This document shows, one piece after another, positions 27,412 through 36,501 of a DNA stretch of 64,000 bases (the first letter of the stretch is position 1; each line of letters opens with the position of its first letter). The notes below the pieces were generated by a model. That model was given only the letters and a program-made list of their open reading frames with translations. It made no database searches and was not told the DNA's origin. Where the stretch lies: assembly GCA_018266075.1 (NCBI GenBank), contig JAFEBB010000018.1, forward strand, positions 1 to 64,000. Direction: 5' to 3'. This DNA comes from Deltaproteobacteria bacterium (GTDB lineage Bacteria > Myxococcota > Myxococcia > Myxococcales > SZAS-1). The position numbers were made by a program, and so were the translations under genes.

Positions 27412-28005
27412 CTACGGCACGTAGATGGTGTCGCCCGCGTCGAGGTAGATCGCGTCGCCCTTGTTGCCCTTGACCATGTCCGAGTAGCGCACCGTGTAGC
27501 GCTGCGTGGCCTGGCCTTCCTGCTGCCGCACGATGGTGATCGCGTCCTGATCGGCAAACGGGTTGAACCCGCCCGCGGCAGCCAGCGCCTGGAGCAGGGT
27601 CACGCTGCCGCGAAGCGGAAAGGTGCCCGGCTTTTGCACCTCGCCGATGACGTGGAACCGCGGCGCGTTCACCTCACGCACGATGACGGCCACCTTCGGG
27701 TCCTCGACGTACGGCCTGAGCTTCTGCTGGATCTCGCCAGCCAGCTCCCCTGCGGTCTTGCCCTGCGCGGTGAGCTCGCCCAGGAGCGGCAGGCTGATCT
27801 TGCCGTCGGGTCGGACCGGCAGCGTCCGCGAGAGGTCCTCGCTGTGCCAGACCGACACCTCGAGCACGTCCTCCCGACCGATGTGGTACTCGGTCAGCGT
27901 CTGCGGCTGGGCTGGCGGAGCCGACGTCGTGGCGCAGCCCGAGAGCGCCAGCGCCGCCAGAAGCCCGCAGATCCCGCTGCCGCCCAAAATCCGTCTGGAG
28001 CCCAT
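27412..28005 (-). CDS. exoA: Polysaccharide export lipoprotein (OPX/Wza), ExoA-like
   Basis: The 197-aa protein has a lipoprotein signal (LLAALALSGC), a polysaccharide-export domain (YHIGREDVLEVSVWHSEDLSRTLPVRPDGKISLPLLGEL) and one SLBB domain (FHVIGEVQKPGTFPLRGSVTLLQALAAAGGF). It is much shorter than E. coli Wza and lacks the C-terminal helix that crosses the outer membrane. It is first in the operon, 55 bases before exoB, and has a sigma-54-like promoter upstream. Confidence 0.92.
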   Translation of the reverse strand: MGSRRILGGSGICGLLAALALSGCATTSAPPAQPQTLTEYHIGREDVLEVSVWHSEDLSRTLPVRPDGKISLPLLGELTAQGKTAGELAGEIQQKLRPYVEDPKVAVIVREVNAPRFHVIGEVQKPGTFPLRGSVTLLQALAAAGGFNPFADQDAITIVRQQEGQATQRYTVRYSDMVKGNKGDAIYLDAGDTIYVP

Positions 28006-28070
28006 GGCCGCCTCCCTGGTCGTGCGCCCACGCTGGGCGCTCGGCTCCCCGAGCCGTCGCCAGCGCATGA

Positions 28071-28086
28071 AGCAGCGCGCGTGCCA
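28071..28086 (-). promoter_or_regulatory. Candidate sigma-54 promoter of the exo operon
   Basis: On the minus strand the sequence is TGGCACG-CGCG-CTGCT. It matches the -24/-12 consensus TGGCACG-N4-TTGCT with one change, and the GG-to-GC spacing is exact. The start site would be near 28060, about 55 bases upstream of exoA. M. xanthus exo is controlled by NtrC-type activators such as Nla6, which fits. The 277-base gap also carries the upstream region of the small plus-strand ORF at 28283. Confidence 0.5.
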
Positions 28087-28282
28087 CGCCGCGCTCGCTC
28101 GGCTGCTCGCCTTCGTCGCCCCGGTTGCCAGGAGCGGGCCGTCGCGGCGTGGGTGGAAGAAGTTTTCCGCGCCAGGGCTGCGGGGGCGTCAGCTGGTCCG
28201 CGGCGGGAGCCCAGAGCGCACGCCGCGCATGACGCGACCTACCGTTGATGCGGCAATTCGAGAGCTTCGCTGGGAGGTCATC

Positions 28283-28513
28283 ATGGGGAAGGCAGCGATG
28301 GCGGCGGCGGCGGCGGTGGGCGCGGGGATGGTGGCCTTCCCGACGCTGGCGGTGTGGCTGCCGGCGGCGTGGGCGGAGTGCGGGGCGCTGGGGATCACCG
28401 GACTGAGCCTGGTCGGCGCGAGCTATGCCATTTCGAGGCGCGCGGCGACGCAGCAGGCACGGCCGGAGGCGCACGAGGCCCCGACCACGCCGCAGGAAGC
28501 GCAGGAGATCTGA
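28283..28513 (+). CDS. Small predicted membrane protein
   Basis: The 76-aa ORF begins MGKAAMAAAAAVGAGMVAFP, with a GGGAGG sequence six bases upstream. It has two hydrophobic stretches (about residues 5-28 and 36-50) and an acidic, Gln/Pro-rich tail. No family is recognised. It is divergent from exoA. Strong ribosome-binding site and codon use support it; no homologue could be checked. Confidence 0.45.
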   Translation: MGKAAMAAAAAVGAGMVAFPTLAVWLPAAWAECGALGITGLSLVGASYAISRRAATQQARPEAHEAPTTPQEAQEI

Positions 28514-28576
28514 GTCGGCGCGGACGTGGCGGGGGGACGCCAGGCTTCCCCAAGCACGCGACGTAACGAGGTGCCG

Positions 28577-28649
28577 TGGGAACCGTGTCGGTGACTGGTA
28601 AACGGGAAACGGGCCGTTGCCCATTCACCGGTCACCGTCACTGTTCCCA
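28577..28649. repeat. Long imperfect inverted repeat
   Basis: The arms 28577-28606 and 28620-28649 are about 30 bases each and match at 25 of 30 positions; both contain GGTGAC and GGGAAC. It lies between the converging genes at 28283 and 28710, so it may be a bidirectional terminator or a dispersed element. The loop holds AAACGGGCC. Confidence 0.6.
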
Positions 28650-28709
28650 AAGTACGCGAAGTATCCCGAGCGTCGTAAGGAAAGCCGAACGCCCAGGTCC
28701 TGCGCGTCC

Positions 28710-29045
<336 letters not shown>

Positions 29046-29119
29046 TCACGGGAAGGGCGGCGCGTTCCGTTCTCCACTCGCTTAGGTCACGCCGCGCGGC
29101 GCGTCAAGATCTCGAGGGC

Positions 29120-29545
29120 CTACTCGGTCACCACCACCGCGCCGGTGACCATGTTCATCGGGCACGCAAAGGCGATGCGCCCCACCTTGCTGGCCTTCAC
29201 CGGCACGGCCACTTCCTTGTTCAGCGGCAGCTCCACCCGGACCTTCTGGTCGGGGATGACGATGGCCGTGGCACAGGTCTCGTCCGTGACGCGGGTGATG
29301 TCGAGGACGAGGCTCTCGCCGTTCTTCGCCCGGATCTCCGAGGGCTCGAAGCCCGCCTCCGTCACGCCGACCTTGACGTGCCGCGCGTCGGCCGGCTTGG
29401 CCGCAGGCTTGGCGTCCGCGGGCTTGGCCGCTTGCTTGGAGTCGGCCGCCTTTTCAGCCGGCTTGGCCTTGCCGTCGGCGTAGGCGGTGCCCGCGAGGGC
29501 GAGCACGCCCAGGAGAGCAATCGAGAGGTTCTGACGCGAGGACAT
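29120..29545 (-). CDS. Exported cupredoxin-like copper-binding protein
   Basis: The 141-aa protein has a signal peptide (MSSRQNLSIALLGVLALAGTAYA), a Lys/Ala/Pro linker and a cupredoxin_1-type domain. The domain has VTEAGFEPSEIRAKNGE, DETCATAIVIPDQ and FACPMNMVTGAVVV; the two cysteines and two methionines are the likely metal ligands. Related domains occur alone or with copper ATPases. It should be periplasmic. The gene is divergent from the PHA-system gene. Function in copper handling is inferred. Confidence 0.75.
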   Translation of the reverse strand: MSSRQNLSIALLGVLALAGTAYADGKAKPAEKAADSKQAAKPADAKPAAKPADARHVKVGVTEAGFEPSEIRAKNGESLVLDITRVTDETCATAIVIPDQKVRVELPLNKEVAVPVKASKVGRIAFACPMNMVTGAVVVTE

Positions 29546-29667
29546 GTCTGCTCCGGGAAAACGGTCGGCCCAATGTAAAGACGTGAGCGCCCGCTCGCAA
29601 ATTCGCCCCTTGGAGCGCCCCACGCTCCGGCCGTAGATTTCAGGTCACGCCAAGCCTCGGAGGGGCG

Positions 29668-29979
29668 ATGCGCATCGAAGAGAACCACACCTTCACGACC
29701 GAAGAGGCGCAGCAGCGGCTCAAGCTGCTCGTCGACGGCTGGCAGAAGAAGTACGGCGTCAGCGCAGCCTGGACCGGCAGCGCCGTGCAGGTGAACGGCA
29801 AGGCGATGGGCGTGACCATCGACGCCAAGGTCACCATCGAGCCCAACAAGATCGTCGCCGACGGCAAGGATCCCGGCTTGCTCCTGCGCGGCGCCGCGGT
29901 CGGCTACTTGAAGAAGAAGTTCGCCGAGTACTTCGATCCCAAGGTCACCGTCGCGGATCTGTCCACGCGGCAGAGCTGA
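29668..29979 (+). CDS. Polyhydroxyalkanoic acid system family protein
   Basis: The 103-aa soluble protein begins MRIEENHTFTTEEAQQRLKLLVDGWQKKYG, and has KVTIEPNKIVADGKDPGLLLRG. This is the small family named after PHA granule loci. Its role is not well known; many members lie away from PHA genes, as here. It is probably cytoplasmic. It ends just before an inverted repeat and converges with rnc. Confidence 0.75.
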   Translation: MRIEENHTFTTEEAQQRLKLLVDGWQKKYGVSAAWTGSAVQVNGKAMGVTIDAKVTIEPNKIVADGKDPGLLLRGAAVGYLKKKFAEYFDPKVTVADLSTRQS

Positions 29980-29994
29980 CCGAACAGCCGTTGC

Positions 29995-30080
29995 TCGTGG
30001 CTCGTCGTTCGTTCGCCGTCACGCGCGTGGAAACCCACGCCCGCGCCCGAGAACGCGCCACGAACCACGAGCCACGAACC
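29995..30080. repeat. Inverted repeat between converging genes
   Basis: The left arm contains CTCGTGGCTCGTCGTTCGT and the right arm, read in reverse, CGTGGCTCGTGGTTCGTGG. It fills most of the gap between the stops of the PHA-system gene and rnc. It may act as a terminator for both, but there is no T-run. Confidence 0.5.
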
Positions 30081-30102
30081 CGATTGGGATGAAGCCGATC
30101 GC

Positions 30103-30831
30103 TCAGCTGCCTTGGGCCGGCTGCGCGAGCTTCTCCAGCGCGACCTTGGCCGCGGCCTGCTCGGCGTCCTTCTTGTTGCGGCCGCTGCCGGTGCCGTAGG
30201 TCTCGCCGCCGATCACCACCTCGACCTCGAACGTCTTGGCGTGATCCGGCCCCTCCTCGTGCGTCACCCGATAGCGCGGCTGCGCGTGCACCACGCTCTG
30301 CGCGCGTTCCTGCAGCTCGGTCTTGTAGTCGTGCTCGAGCGTGCCATCGCGCGCGCGCTCGAAGAGGTCGCCGAAGAGCCGCTCCACGACCGCGACCACG
30401 GCCGAGAAGCCTTGCTCCAGAAATATCGCGGCGAGCACGGCCTCCAGCGCGTCCGCGAGCAGGGAGCTCTTGTCGCGGCCGCCGGTGCGCTCCTCGCCCT
30501 TTCCCAGCCGCAGCAGCTCGCCCAGCCCATGCATCCGGGCCACGCGCGCGAGGCCCTCTTCGTTCACCAGGCTGGCCCGGAGCCGCGAGAGCTTCCCCTC
30601 GCTCGCGTCGGGACAGAGCGCCATGAGCTTGTGGCTCACGGCCAGGTCGATGACGGCGTCGCCGAGGAACTCGAGGCGCTCGTTGTCCGAGCAGGCCTCG
30701 CCGCGGCTCTCGTTCACGTACGACTTGTGGGTGAGCGCCTCGAGGGCGCGCTCGGGCTGCGCGAAGCTGCAGCCCAAACGCGTCTCGAGGGAGTTGACCC
30801 TCGCCAGGTGATCTGGGTCGACGAGGCTCAA
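30103..30831 (-). CDS. rnc: Ribonuclease III
   Basis: The 242-aa enzyme cuts double-stranded RNA (rRNA and mRNA processing). The signature NERLEFLGDAVIDL (50-63) has the catalytic acidic residues, and LADALEAVLAAIFLEQG holds the second pair. The C-terminal double-stranded RNA-binding domain is GSGRNKKDAEQAAAKVALE. The start is TTG. It starts 13 bases after the lipoprotein gene upstream. era, often next to rnc, is not present in the window. Confidence 0.95.
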   Translation of the reverse strand: MSLVDPDHLARVNSLETRLGCSFAQPERALEALTHKSYVNESRGEACSDNERLEFLGDAVIDLAVSHKLMALCPDASEGKLSRLRASLVNEEGLARVARMHGLGELLRLGKGEERTGGRDKSSLLADALEAVLAAIFLEQGFSAVVAVVERLFGDLFERARDGTLEHDYKTELQERAQSVVHAQPRYRVTHEEGPDHAKTFEVEVVIGGETYGTGSGRNKKDAEQAAAKVALEKLAQPAQGS

Positions 30832-30844
30832 GCGAACACGACGA

Positions 30845-31306
30845 CTACGGGGTCGTCGACCAGTCCGGCGTGCCGTACGCGATGAGCGCGTGCGCGTGGA
30901 TCTGCGAGTCGTTGCCCACGACCATCTTCATCTTGGCGCCCTGCGCGCCGGGGCCGTGGAGGATGACCTCCCAGGACTTGTTCTTGAAGTTCGCCGCCAC
31001 CGGGCAGCCGCCGGGGAGGCCGTACTTCTGCGAGTTGGCCGCGGCGATCTGCGTCGCCTGCTGATCGGAGATGGTGGCGCCCTTGGGCATCTGGCCGCTG
31101 CCGAACGGCGCGCAGGCCTGGGGAGCGGGCATGGGCGCAGGCGTGGGGGCCGGCGTCGGCGCAGGCGTCGGCGCCGGCGTGGGAGCAGGCGTGGGCGCGG
31201 GCTGCTGCACCGGCGCGGGCTCGGGCTTCGGCTCGTTGTGGCTACAACCGGCGGCCAGCACCGCACCCGCCAGCACGCCCATCAGCTTCATGAAGTTCTT
31301 CGACAC
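30845..31306 (-). CDS. Lipoprotein with Pro-Ala-Pro-Thr repeats
   Basis: The 153-aa protein has a lipoprotein signal ([13 protein letters not shown]) and a PAPT repeat of about 30 residues, likely a stiff stalk through the peptidoglycan. The C-terminal part ([36 protein letters not shown]) has two cysteines. The GTG start is supported by GGAGGG eight bases upstream; an ATG five codons later is also possible. Function unknown. It is in line with rnc, 13 bases apart. Confidence 0.7.
   Translation of the reverse strand: MSKNFMKLMGVLAGAVLAAGCSHNEPKPEPAPVQQPAPTPAPTPAPTPAPTPAPTPAPMPAPQACAPFGSGQMPKGATISDQQATQIAAANSQKYGLPGGCPVAANFKNKSWEVILHGPGAQGAKMKMVVGNDSQIHAHALIAYGTPDWSTTP
31139..31203. repeat. 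Tandem repeat encoding Pro-Ala-Pro-Thr
   Basis: Units of about 12 bases close to GGCGTCGGCGCA or GGCGTGGGAGCA repeat five times. They code for the PAPT stalk of the lipoprotein gene and may change in number between strains. Confidence 0.7.
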
Positions 31307-31366
31307 GCGTTCCCTCCGTTCGACCCACCCCTCCCGGGCTGGGCATTGAAATGTTCGACAAGGAAT

Positions 31367-32386
<1,020 letters not shown>

Positions 32387-33526
32387 CTACTTGAGCAGGC
32401 TGCGGGCGATGACCATGCGCTGCACCTCGCTGGTGCCCTCGCCGATCTCGCAGAGCTTGGCGTCGCGGTAGTACCGCTCCACCGGGAACTCGTTGGTGTA
32501 CCCGTAGCCGCCGTGGATCTGGATGGCCTTGTCGCAGGCGCGGTTGGCGACCTCGCTCGCGAAGAGCTTGGCCATGCTCGCCTCGCGGCCGTACGGCTTG
32601 CCCGCGCTCGCCAGCGCCGCCGAGCGCCAGATGAGCAGCTGCGCCGCGGAGAGCTCGGTGCGCATGTCGGCGAGCATCCACTGGATGGCCTGGAACTTGG
32701 CGATGGGCTGGCCGAACGCCTGGCGGTCCTTGGCGTACTTCGCCGCTTCTTCGAGGGCGCCGCGCGCGAGGCCCGCCGCGAGGGCGCCGATGGTGATGCG
32801 GCCGCGGTCGAGGATGGCGAGGGTGTCGATGAAGCCGTGGTCGACGTCGCCCAGGCGGTTCTCGTCGGGCACCTCGACGTCTTCGAATACGAGCTCGGCG
32901 GTGTCGCTCGAGCGCATGCCCATCTTTCCGTGGATGGGGCGCTGGGCGAAGCCCTTCATGCCGCGCTCGAGGATGAACGCGGTGATGCCGTGCTGCTTCT
33001 TCTCGGGCGCGGTCACGGCGAGCACGACCCAGCTCGAGCCGACGGTGCCCTGGGTGATCCACATCTTGCTGCCGTTGATGACCCAGCGGTCGCCCTTCTT
33101 GACCGCCTTGGTGCGCATGCCGGCGGCGTCGGAGCCGGAGCCGGCCTCGCTCAAGCCCCAGGCGCCGAGGAACTCGCCTGTGGCCAGCTTGGGGAGGAAC
33201 TTCTGCTTCTGGGCCTCGTTGCCGAAGACGCGGATGTGGCTCGATCCCAGCCCGTTGTGCGACGCGACCGTCAGCGCGAGCGAGCCATCCCAGCGCGCGA
33301 CCTCTTCGACGGCGACCGCGACCGCGAGGCTGTCCATGGCCGCGCCGCCGTACTCCTCGCCGACCAGGATCCCGAGCGCCCCCAGCTCGCCGAGCTGCTT
33401 CACCACCTCGAGCGGGAACGTCTCGGTCTTGTCCCACTCGCGCGCGTGCGGGCGGACGTTCTTTTCACAGAAGGCGCGGAGGCTTTCCTTCAGCGCCAGG
33501 TGGCTTTCGGGGAGCGAGAAGTCCAT
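32387..33526 (-). CDS. Acyl-CoA dehydrogenase
   Basis: The 379-aa flavoenzyme makes the alpha-beta double bond in an acyl-CoA. Visible: LSEAGSGSDAAGMRTKA (FAD/substrate loop), WVINGSKMWITQG, QAFGQPIAKFQAIQWMLADM and the C-terminal catalytic Glu363 in IGEGTSEVQ. Length is typical of short/branched-chain members. It precedes meaB directly, suggesting a role in branched-chain amino-acid or propionate-linked breakdown. The start MDFSLPES is chosen; upstream codons are not conserved. Confidence 0.93.
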   Translation of the reverse strand: MDFSLPESHLALKESLRAFCEKNVRPHAREWDKTETFPLEVVKQLGELGALGILVGEEYGGAAMDSLAVAVAVEEVARWDGSLALTVASHNGLGSSHIRVFGNEAQKQKFLPKLATGEFLGAWGLSEAGSGSDAAGMRTKAVKKGDRWVINGSKMWITQGTVGSSWVVLAVTAPEKKQHGITAFILERGMKGFAQRPIHGKMGMRSSDTAELVFEDVEVPDENRLGDVDHGFIDTLAILDRGRITIGALAAGLARGALEEAAKYAKDRQAFGQPIAKFQAIQWMLADMRTELSAAQLLIWRSAALASAGKPYGREASMAKLFASEVANRACDKAIQIHGGYGYTNEFPVERYYRDAKLCEIGEGTSEVQRMVIARSLLK

Positions 33527-33551
33527 GGGCGTAGCGCTTATATGTCGGGCC

Positions 33552-33575
33552 TCGGGCGCTGGGAAGCGCCCCAAC
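33552..33575 (-). repeat. REP-like hairpin, degenerate copy
   Basis: The minus strand shows GGCGCTTCCCAGCGCC followed by CGA, with a degenerate head. It lies in the 57-base gap between the acyl-CoA dehydrogenase and DedA genes. Confidence 0.55.
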
Positions 33576-33583
33576 GGCGCGGG

Positions 33584-34300
33584 TCAGTGCGTGGTCCGGC
33601 TCTCCACGGGCTGCGCCGGCTGCTCCACCTGCTCCTGCGGCGCCGGCTCGGGCAGCTTCGTCTCGAGCGCCTTCGCGGCCTCGGCTTCCTGAGCCTTGCG
33701 CTTGGCCCGCGCGCGCTGCAGGCCCACCCAACCGAGCACCAGCCCGAACGCGACCACGAGCACGGTGAACTGCGCCCGCTTGGCCACCATCATGAAGTGG
33801 GTGATCTCGCCGCCGAAGTGCTTCGCGAGCAGCACCAGCAGCGGCACCGAGATGCACGCCGCGAGGCCGTCGAAGAGCACGAACTGCCAGTAAGCGAGCC
33901 CGCTCGCGCCCGCGGCGAAGAACACGCCCGCGCGCACGCCCGGCATGAAGCGCGCGGCCATGACGATCTTCTGCCCGTACTTCGCGAAGAGCGCCTCAAC
34001 CTTCGCGAGCTTCTCCGGCGTGACCAGCCGGCCGATGAAACTATTTGGTTTCAGATTTCGGCCCGTGCGGCGGCCGAAGAAGAAGATGGTCGAGTCGCCG
34101 GTGAGGATGCCCAGGAAGGCCACGGCGACCATCACCCGGCTGTCGGCGGCGCGGGAGTACGCGAGGTACCCGCCCAGCATGAGCGTCACGTCCTCGGGCA
34201 ACGGCAAACCCAGGCCGCACAAGACCAGGATCGCGTACACCATCGCGTACGCGACCAGGCCGTGCGTCTGCCCGAGGAGGCCGGTGAGGAAGTGCTCCAT
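33584..34300 (-). CDS. DedA family membrane protein
   Basis: The 238-aa inner-membrane protein has the DedA/SNARE-associated (VTT) pattern. Key parts are GLPLPEDVTLMLGGYLAY (with the E and D needed in the family), GDSTIFFFGRRTGR and RFMPGVRAGVFFAAGASGL (the conserved R-x3-G/P-x-R). DedA proteins move or flip lipids, including undecaprenyl phosphate in recently studied members. A Glu/Pro-rich tail of about 40 residues is unusual. It follows an exported protein gene on the same strand. Confidence 0.88.
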   Translation of the reverse strand: MEHFLTGLLGQTHGLVAYAMVYAILVLCGLGLPLPEDVTLMLGGYLAYSRAADSRVMVAVAFLGILTGDSTIFFFGRRTGRNLKPNSFIGRLVTPEKLAKVEALFAKYGQKIVMAARFMPGVRAGVFFAAGASGLAYWQFVLFDGLAACISVPLLVLLAKHFGGEITHFMMVAKRAQFTVLVVAFGLVLGWVGLQRARAKRKAQEAEAAKALETKLPEPAPQEQVEQPAQPVESRTTH

Positions 34301-34323
34301 GCGGAAGCGCGCGAACCCGCGCC

Positions 34324-35334
34324 CTACTTCTTGCGCAGCTCGATGCCCGCCAACACGTCGGGCACCACCTGCTCCAGCGGACGATCCGGCTTGCCGATCG
34401 TGTCCACCGCGCGCACGGCCTCCTTGATGCCGGCGAAGCCCAGCTTGAGCTGAGCTTCTTCATCACCAGCAGGGTCCGTCGACGCCACCTTGATCGCGAT
34501 GGCGCGGGCCAAGAGCTCGCTGGCGAAGTCCGAAGCGCTTTCCAGCGCGGGGCCGCCGTTCACGCGAACCACCGCGGCCTGCTCCGCCGCGCCTTTGAGG
34601 ACGCCGCCGCGCTTGGCCAGGATCGGATCGAGCACCAGCCGCGCATAGGCGCGAACCACGGCCTGCACATCCGGCTTCGGGCTGGGCCCCAGCACGAGCA
34701 GCGCGTCCGCACCGACGGGGACGGCCTGCGCGGCGCCGCGACCGTCGAGATCGTTCACGGCCACGATGGCGCGTCCGGCCGGGTCGCGCAGGATCTTGCG
34801 CGCCTTGCCCAGCGGCTCATCGACGAGCGCCAGGTACGCCTTGGTGTCCGCGCGATACGCCTCCTGCACCTCGGCGAAGAGCTCGTGGATCTTGGCGGCC
34901 TGGTACACGGCGGCGAGCTGCTTCTCGAAGCCCTGCAGCTGCGCGGGCTGGACGCTCGCGGGCGCGGCAAACTGCGGCGCCGGCCCGAGCTGCGCGGTGT
35001 AGGCGACGTACTGCCCCAGCGCGAGCGGGTGCTCGTCGAAGAACGCGCTCATCTGCTCCTTGAGCTTGGGGTCGAGCGAGGCCAGCGCCTGCCGGACGTG
35101 CGCGCGCACATGCGAGAACTCGCGCCGCGCCACGGGGTACTGGCGGACGACCGGGGCGTCGTCGTAGCCGAGCGCGTTCATCACCGCGAAGAGCGTGAAG
35201 AGGCGCTCGTCGGCGCGCACCTCGACGCCCTGCGGCGAATACACCGACGCGAACCAGTCCTGCGCGGCGAAAGCGGACCCGGGCGCGAGCAGCAAACCCA
35301 GCGCAACCAGGGGGAGAAGAGCACGGCGGAGCAA
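34324..35334 (-). CDS. Exported protein of unknown function
   Basis: The 336-aa protein has a clean signal peptide (MLRRALLPLVALGLLLAPGSAFA) and a soluble domain starting AQDWFASVYSPQGVEVRADERLFTLFAVMNALGYDD. No catalytic motif or family is recognised. The TTG start is supported by GGAGG six bases upstream. It should be periplasmic. It lies between the cNMP-binding gene and the DedA gene; cotranscription with dedA is likely. Confidence 0.75.
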   Translation of the reverse strand: MLRRALLPLVALGLLLAPGSAFAAQDWFASVYSPQGVEVRADERLFTLFAVMNALGYDDAPVVRQYPVARREFSHVRAHVRQALASLDPKLKEQMSAFFDEHPLALGQYVAYTAQLGPAPQFAAPASVQPAQLQGFEKQLAAVYQAAKIHELFAEVQEAYRADTKAYLALVDEPLGKARKILRDPAGRAIVAVNDLDGRGAAQAVPVGADALLVLGPSPKPDVQAVVRAYARLVLDPILAKRGGVLKGAAEQAAVVRVNGGPALESASDFASELLARAIAIKVASTDPAGDEEAQLKLGFAGIKEAVRAVDTIGKPDRPLEQVVPDVLAGIELRKK

Positions 35335-35423
35335 CGAAGCCTCCAGAGCGAAGCGCCACGTCGGCGCAACCCTTGGGCAATAGCACGAAGGCCGGCGTGT
35401 GTCCCCGGCTGGCTGGGTGACGC

Positions 35424-35885
35424 TTAGCCTGGCTTAGCGAGCGCCAGCAGCCTCAGCCCGTCGCGGTTCAGGTTGAGCTTCTTCCCGAACTCGGCGCTGA
35501 TGTTGAGCATCAGCTTCAGGCAGGCCTGCGGCTTCTGGGCGAGCAGCTTCTTGAAGGCGTCGGCGCGGATCTCGACGGCCTTCACGTCGCTCTCGGAGAG
35601 CGCGGAGCACAGCCGCCGCGAGGGCGAGAGGAGCGCGAGCTCGCCCAGCGTGTCGCCGGGGCCGAGCGTGGCCACGTGCTGGTCCTTGCCGTCGCCGTTC
35701 TTGATGCCGATGGCCACGCGGCCTTCGATGACGAAGTACATGGCCTCGGCGACCATGTTCTCCGCGAAGATGAGCGTGCCGCGGGGGAAGGTTTTCTCCG
35801 CGCAGACGGCCGCGATGATCTGCAGGCCCGTGGGCGAGAAGTCCTTGAGGAGCGGACTCTCTTTGATGAGCTCCTCAGCCGGCAT
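35424..35885 (-). CDS. Cyclic-nucleotide-binding domain protein (single domain)
   Basis: The 153-aa protein is one cNMP-binding domain: FPRGTLIFAENMVAEAMYFVIEGRVAI and LGPGDTLGELALLSPSRRLCSALSESD, the latter being the phosphate-binding cassette, in which the usual R-A pair is replaced by R-R-L-C-S-A. It has no DNA-binding helix-turn-helix, so it is not a CRP-type regulator. Such single-domain proteins are numerous in myxobacteria; a partner is not known. Confidence 0.85.
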   Translation of the reverse strand: MPAEELIKESPLLKDFSPTGLQIIAAVCAEKTFPRGTLIFAENMVAEAMYFVIEGRVAIGIKNGDGKDQHVATLGPGDTLGELALLSPSRRLCSALSESDVKAVEIRADAFKKLLAQKPQACLKLMLNISAEFGKKLNLNRDGLRLLALAKPG

Positions 35886-35970
35886 ACACGTCCCCTAGAC
35901 GGAACTTCGCCACCCAGTTGTAACCCGGCTCGGGCCGCACGGAAAGAAAGCCCCCTGCCCAGTCTGGGAC

Positions 35971-36492
35971 TCAGCGACTTCCAGCGTCCTCGGCGAAGGC
36001 GCGGGCGTTCTCGACGTAGCCCTGGGCGCTGCGGATCAAGAGCTCGCGTTCGGCGTCGTTCACCGGGCGCTTCACGCGTGCGGGCGAGCCCACCACCATC
36101 GAGCCCGGCGGAATCACGGTGCCGGGCGTAACCAGGCTGCCGGCGGCGACGAGGGAGCCTGCGCCGATGCGGCAGCCGTCAAGGAGGATGGCGCCCATGC
36201 CGATGAGGCAGCCGTCCTCGACGGTGCAGCCGTGCAAGACGACGTGGTGTCCGACGGTCACGCGCGCGCCGATGTCCAGGGCGAACTTGCCGCCGAGCAC
36301 GTGCAAGCACGAGAGGTCCTGGATGTTGGTCTCGTCGCCGATGCGGATCGCGTCGACGTCGCCGCGCGCGACCACGTTGCACCAGATGCTCGCGCGCTCG
36401 CCGAGGGTGACGTCGCCAATGACCACTGCGCTCGCGTCGACGTAGGCGCTCGGGGGGATGATCGGGCTCTTGCCGCGGAAGGGACGGATCAT
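35971..36492 (-). CDS. Gamma-carbonic anhydrase family protein (YrdA/PaaY-like)
   Basis: The 173-aa protein folds as a left-handed beta-helix trimer. Likely metal ligands are His64 (SCLHVL), His82 or 83 and His87 (GHHVVLHGC), spaced as in the Cam/YrdA family. It may hydrate CO2 or act as an acyltransferase-like enzyme; many members are not active as anhydrases. It is just upstream of the MYXO-CTERM gene on the same strand (9 bases). Confidence 0.88.
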   Translation of the reverse strand: MIRPFRGKSPIIPPSAYVDASAVVIGDVTLGERASIWCNVVARGDVDAIRIGDETNIQDLSCLHVLGGKFALDIGARVTVGHHVVLHGCTVEDGCLIGMGAILLDGCRIGAGSLVAAGSLVTPGTVIPPGSMVVGSPARVKRPVNDAERELLIRSAQGYVENARAFAEDAGSR

Positions 36493-36501
36493 CCGCAGAC
36501 T

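Noticed and set aside
24105-27473. 1122-codon plus-strand ORF
   Set aside because: Antisense to exoD, exoC and exoB; no recognisable domain.
31139-31203. Possible CRISPR-like tandem repeat
   Set aside because: Units are 12 bases without spacers and are read in frame as Pro-Ala-Pro-Thr.
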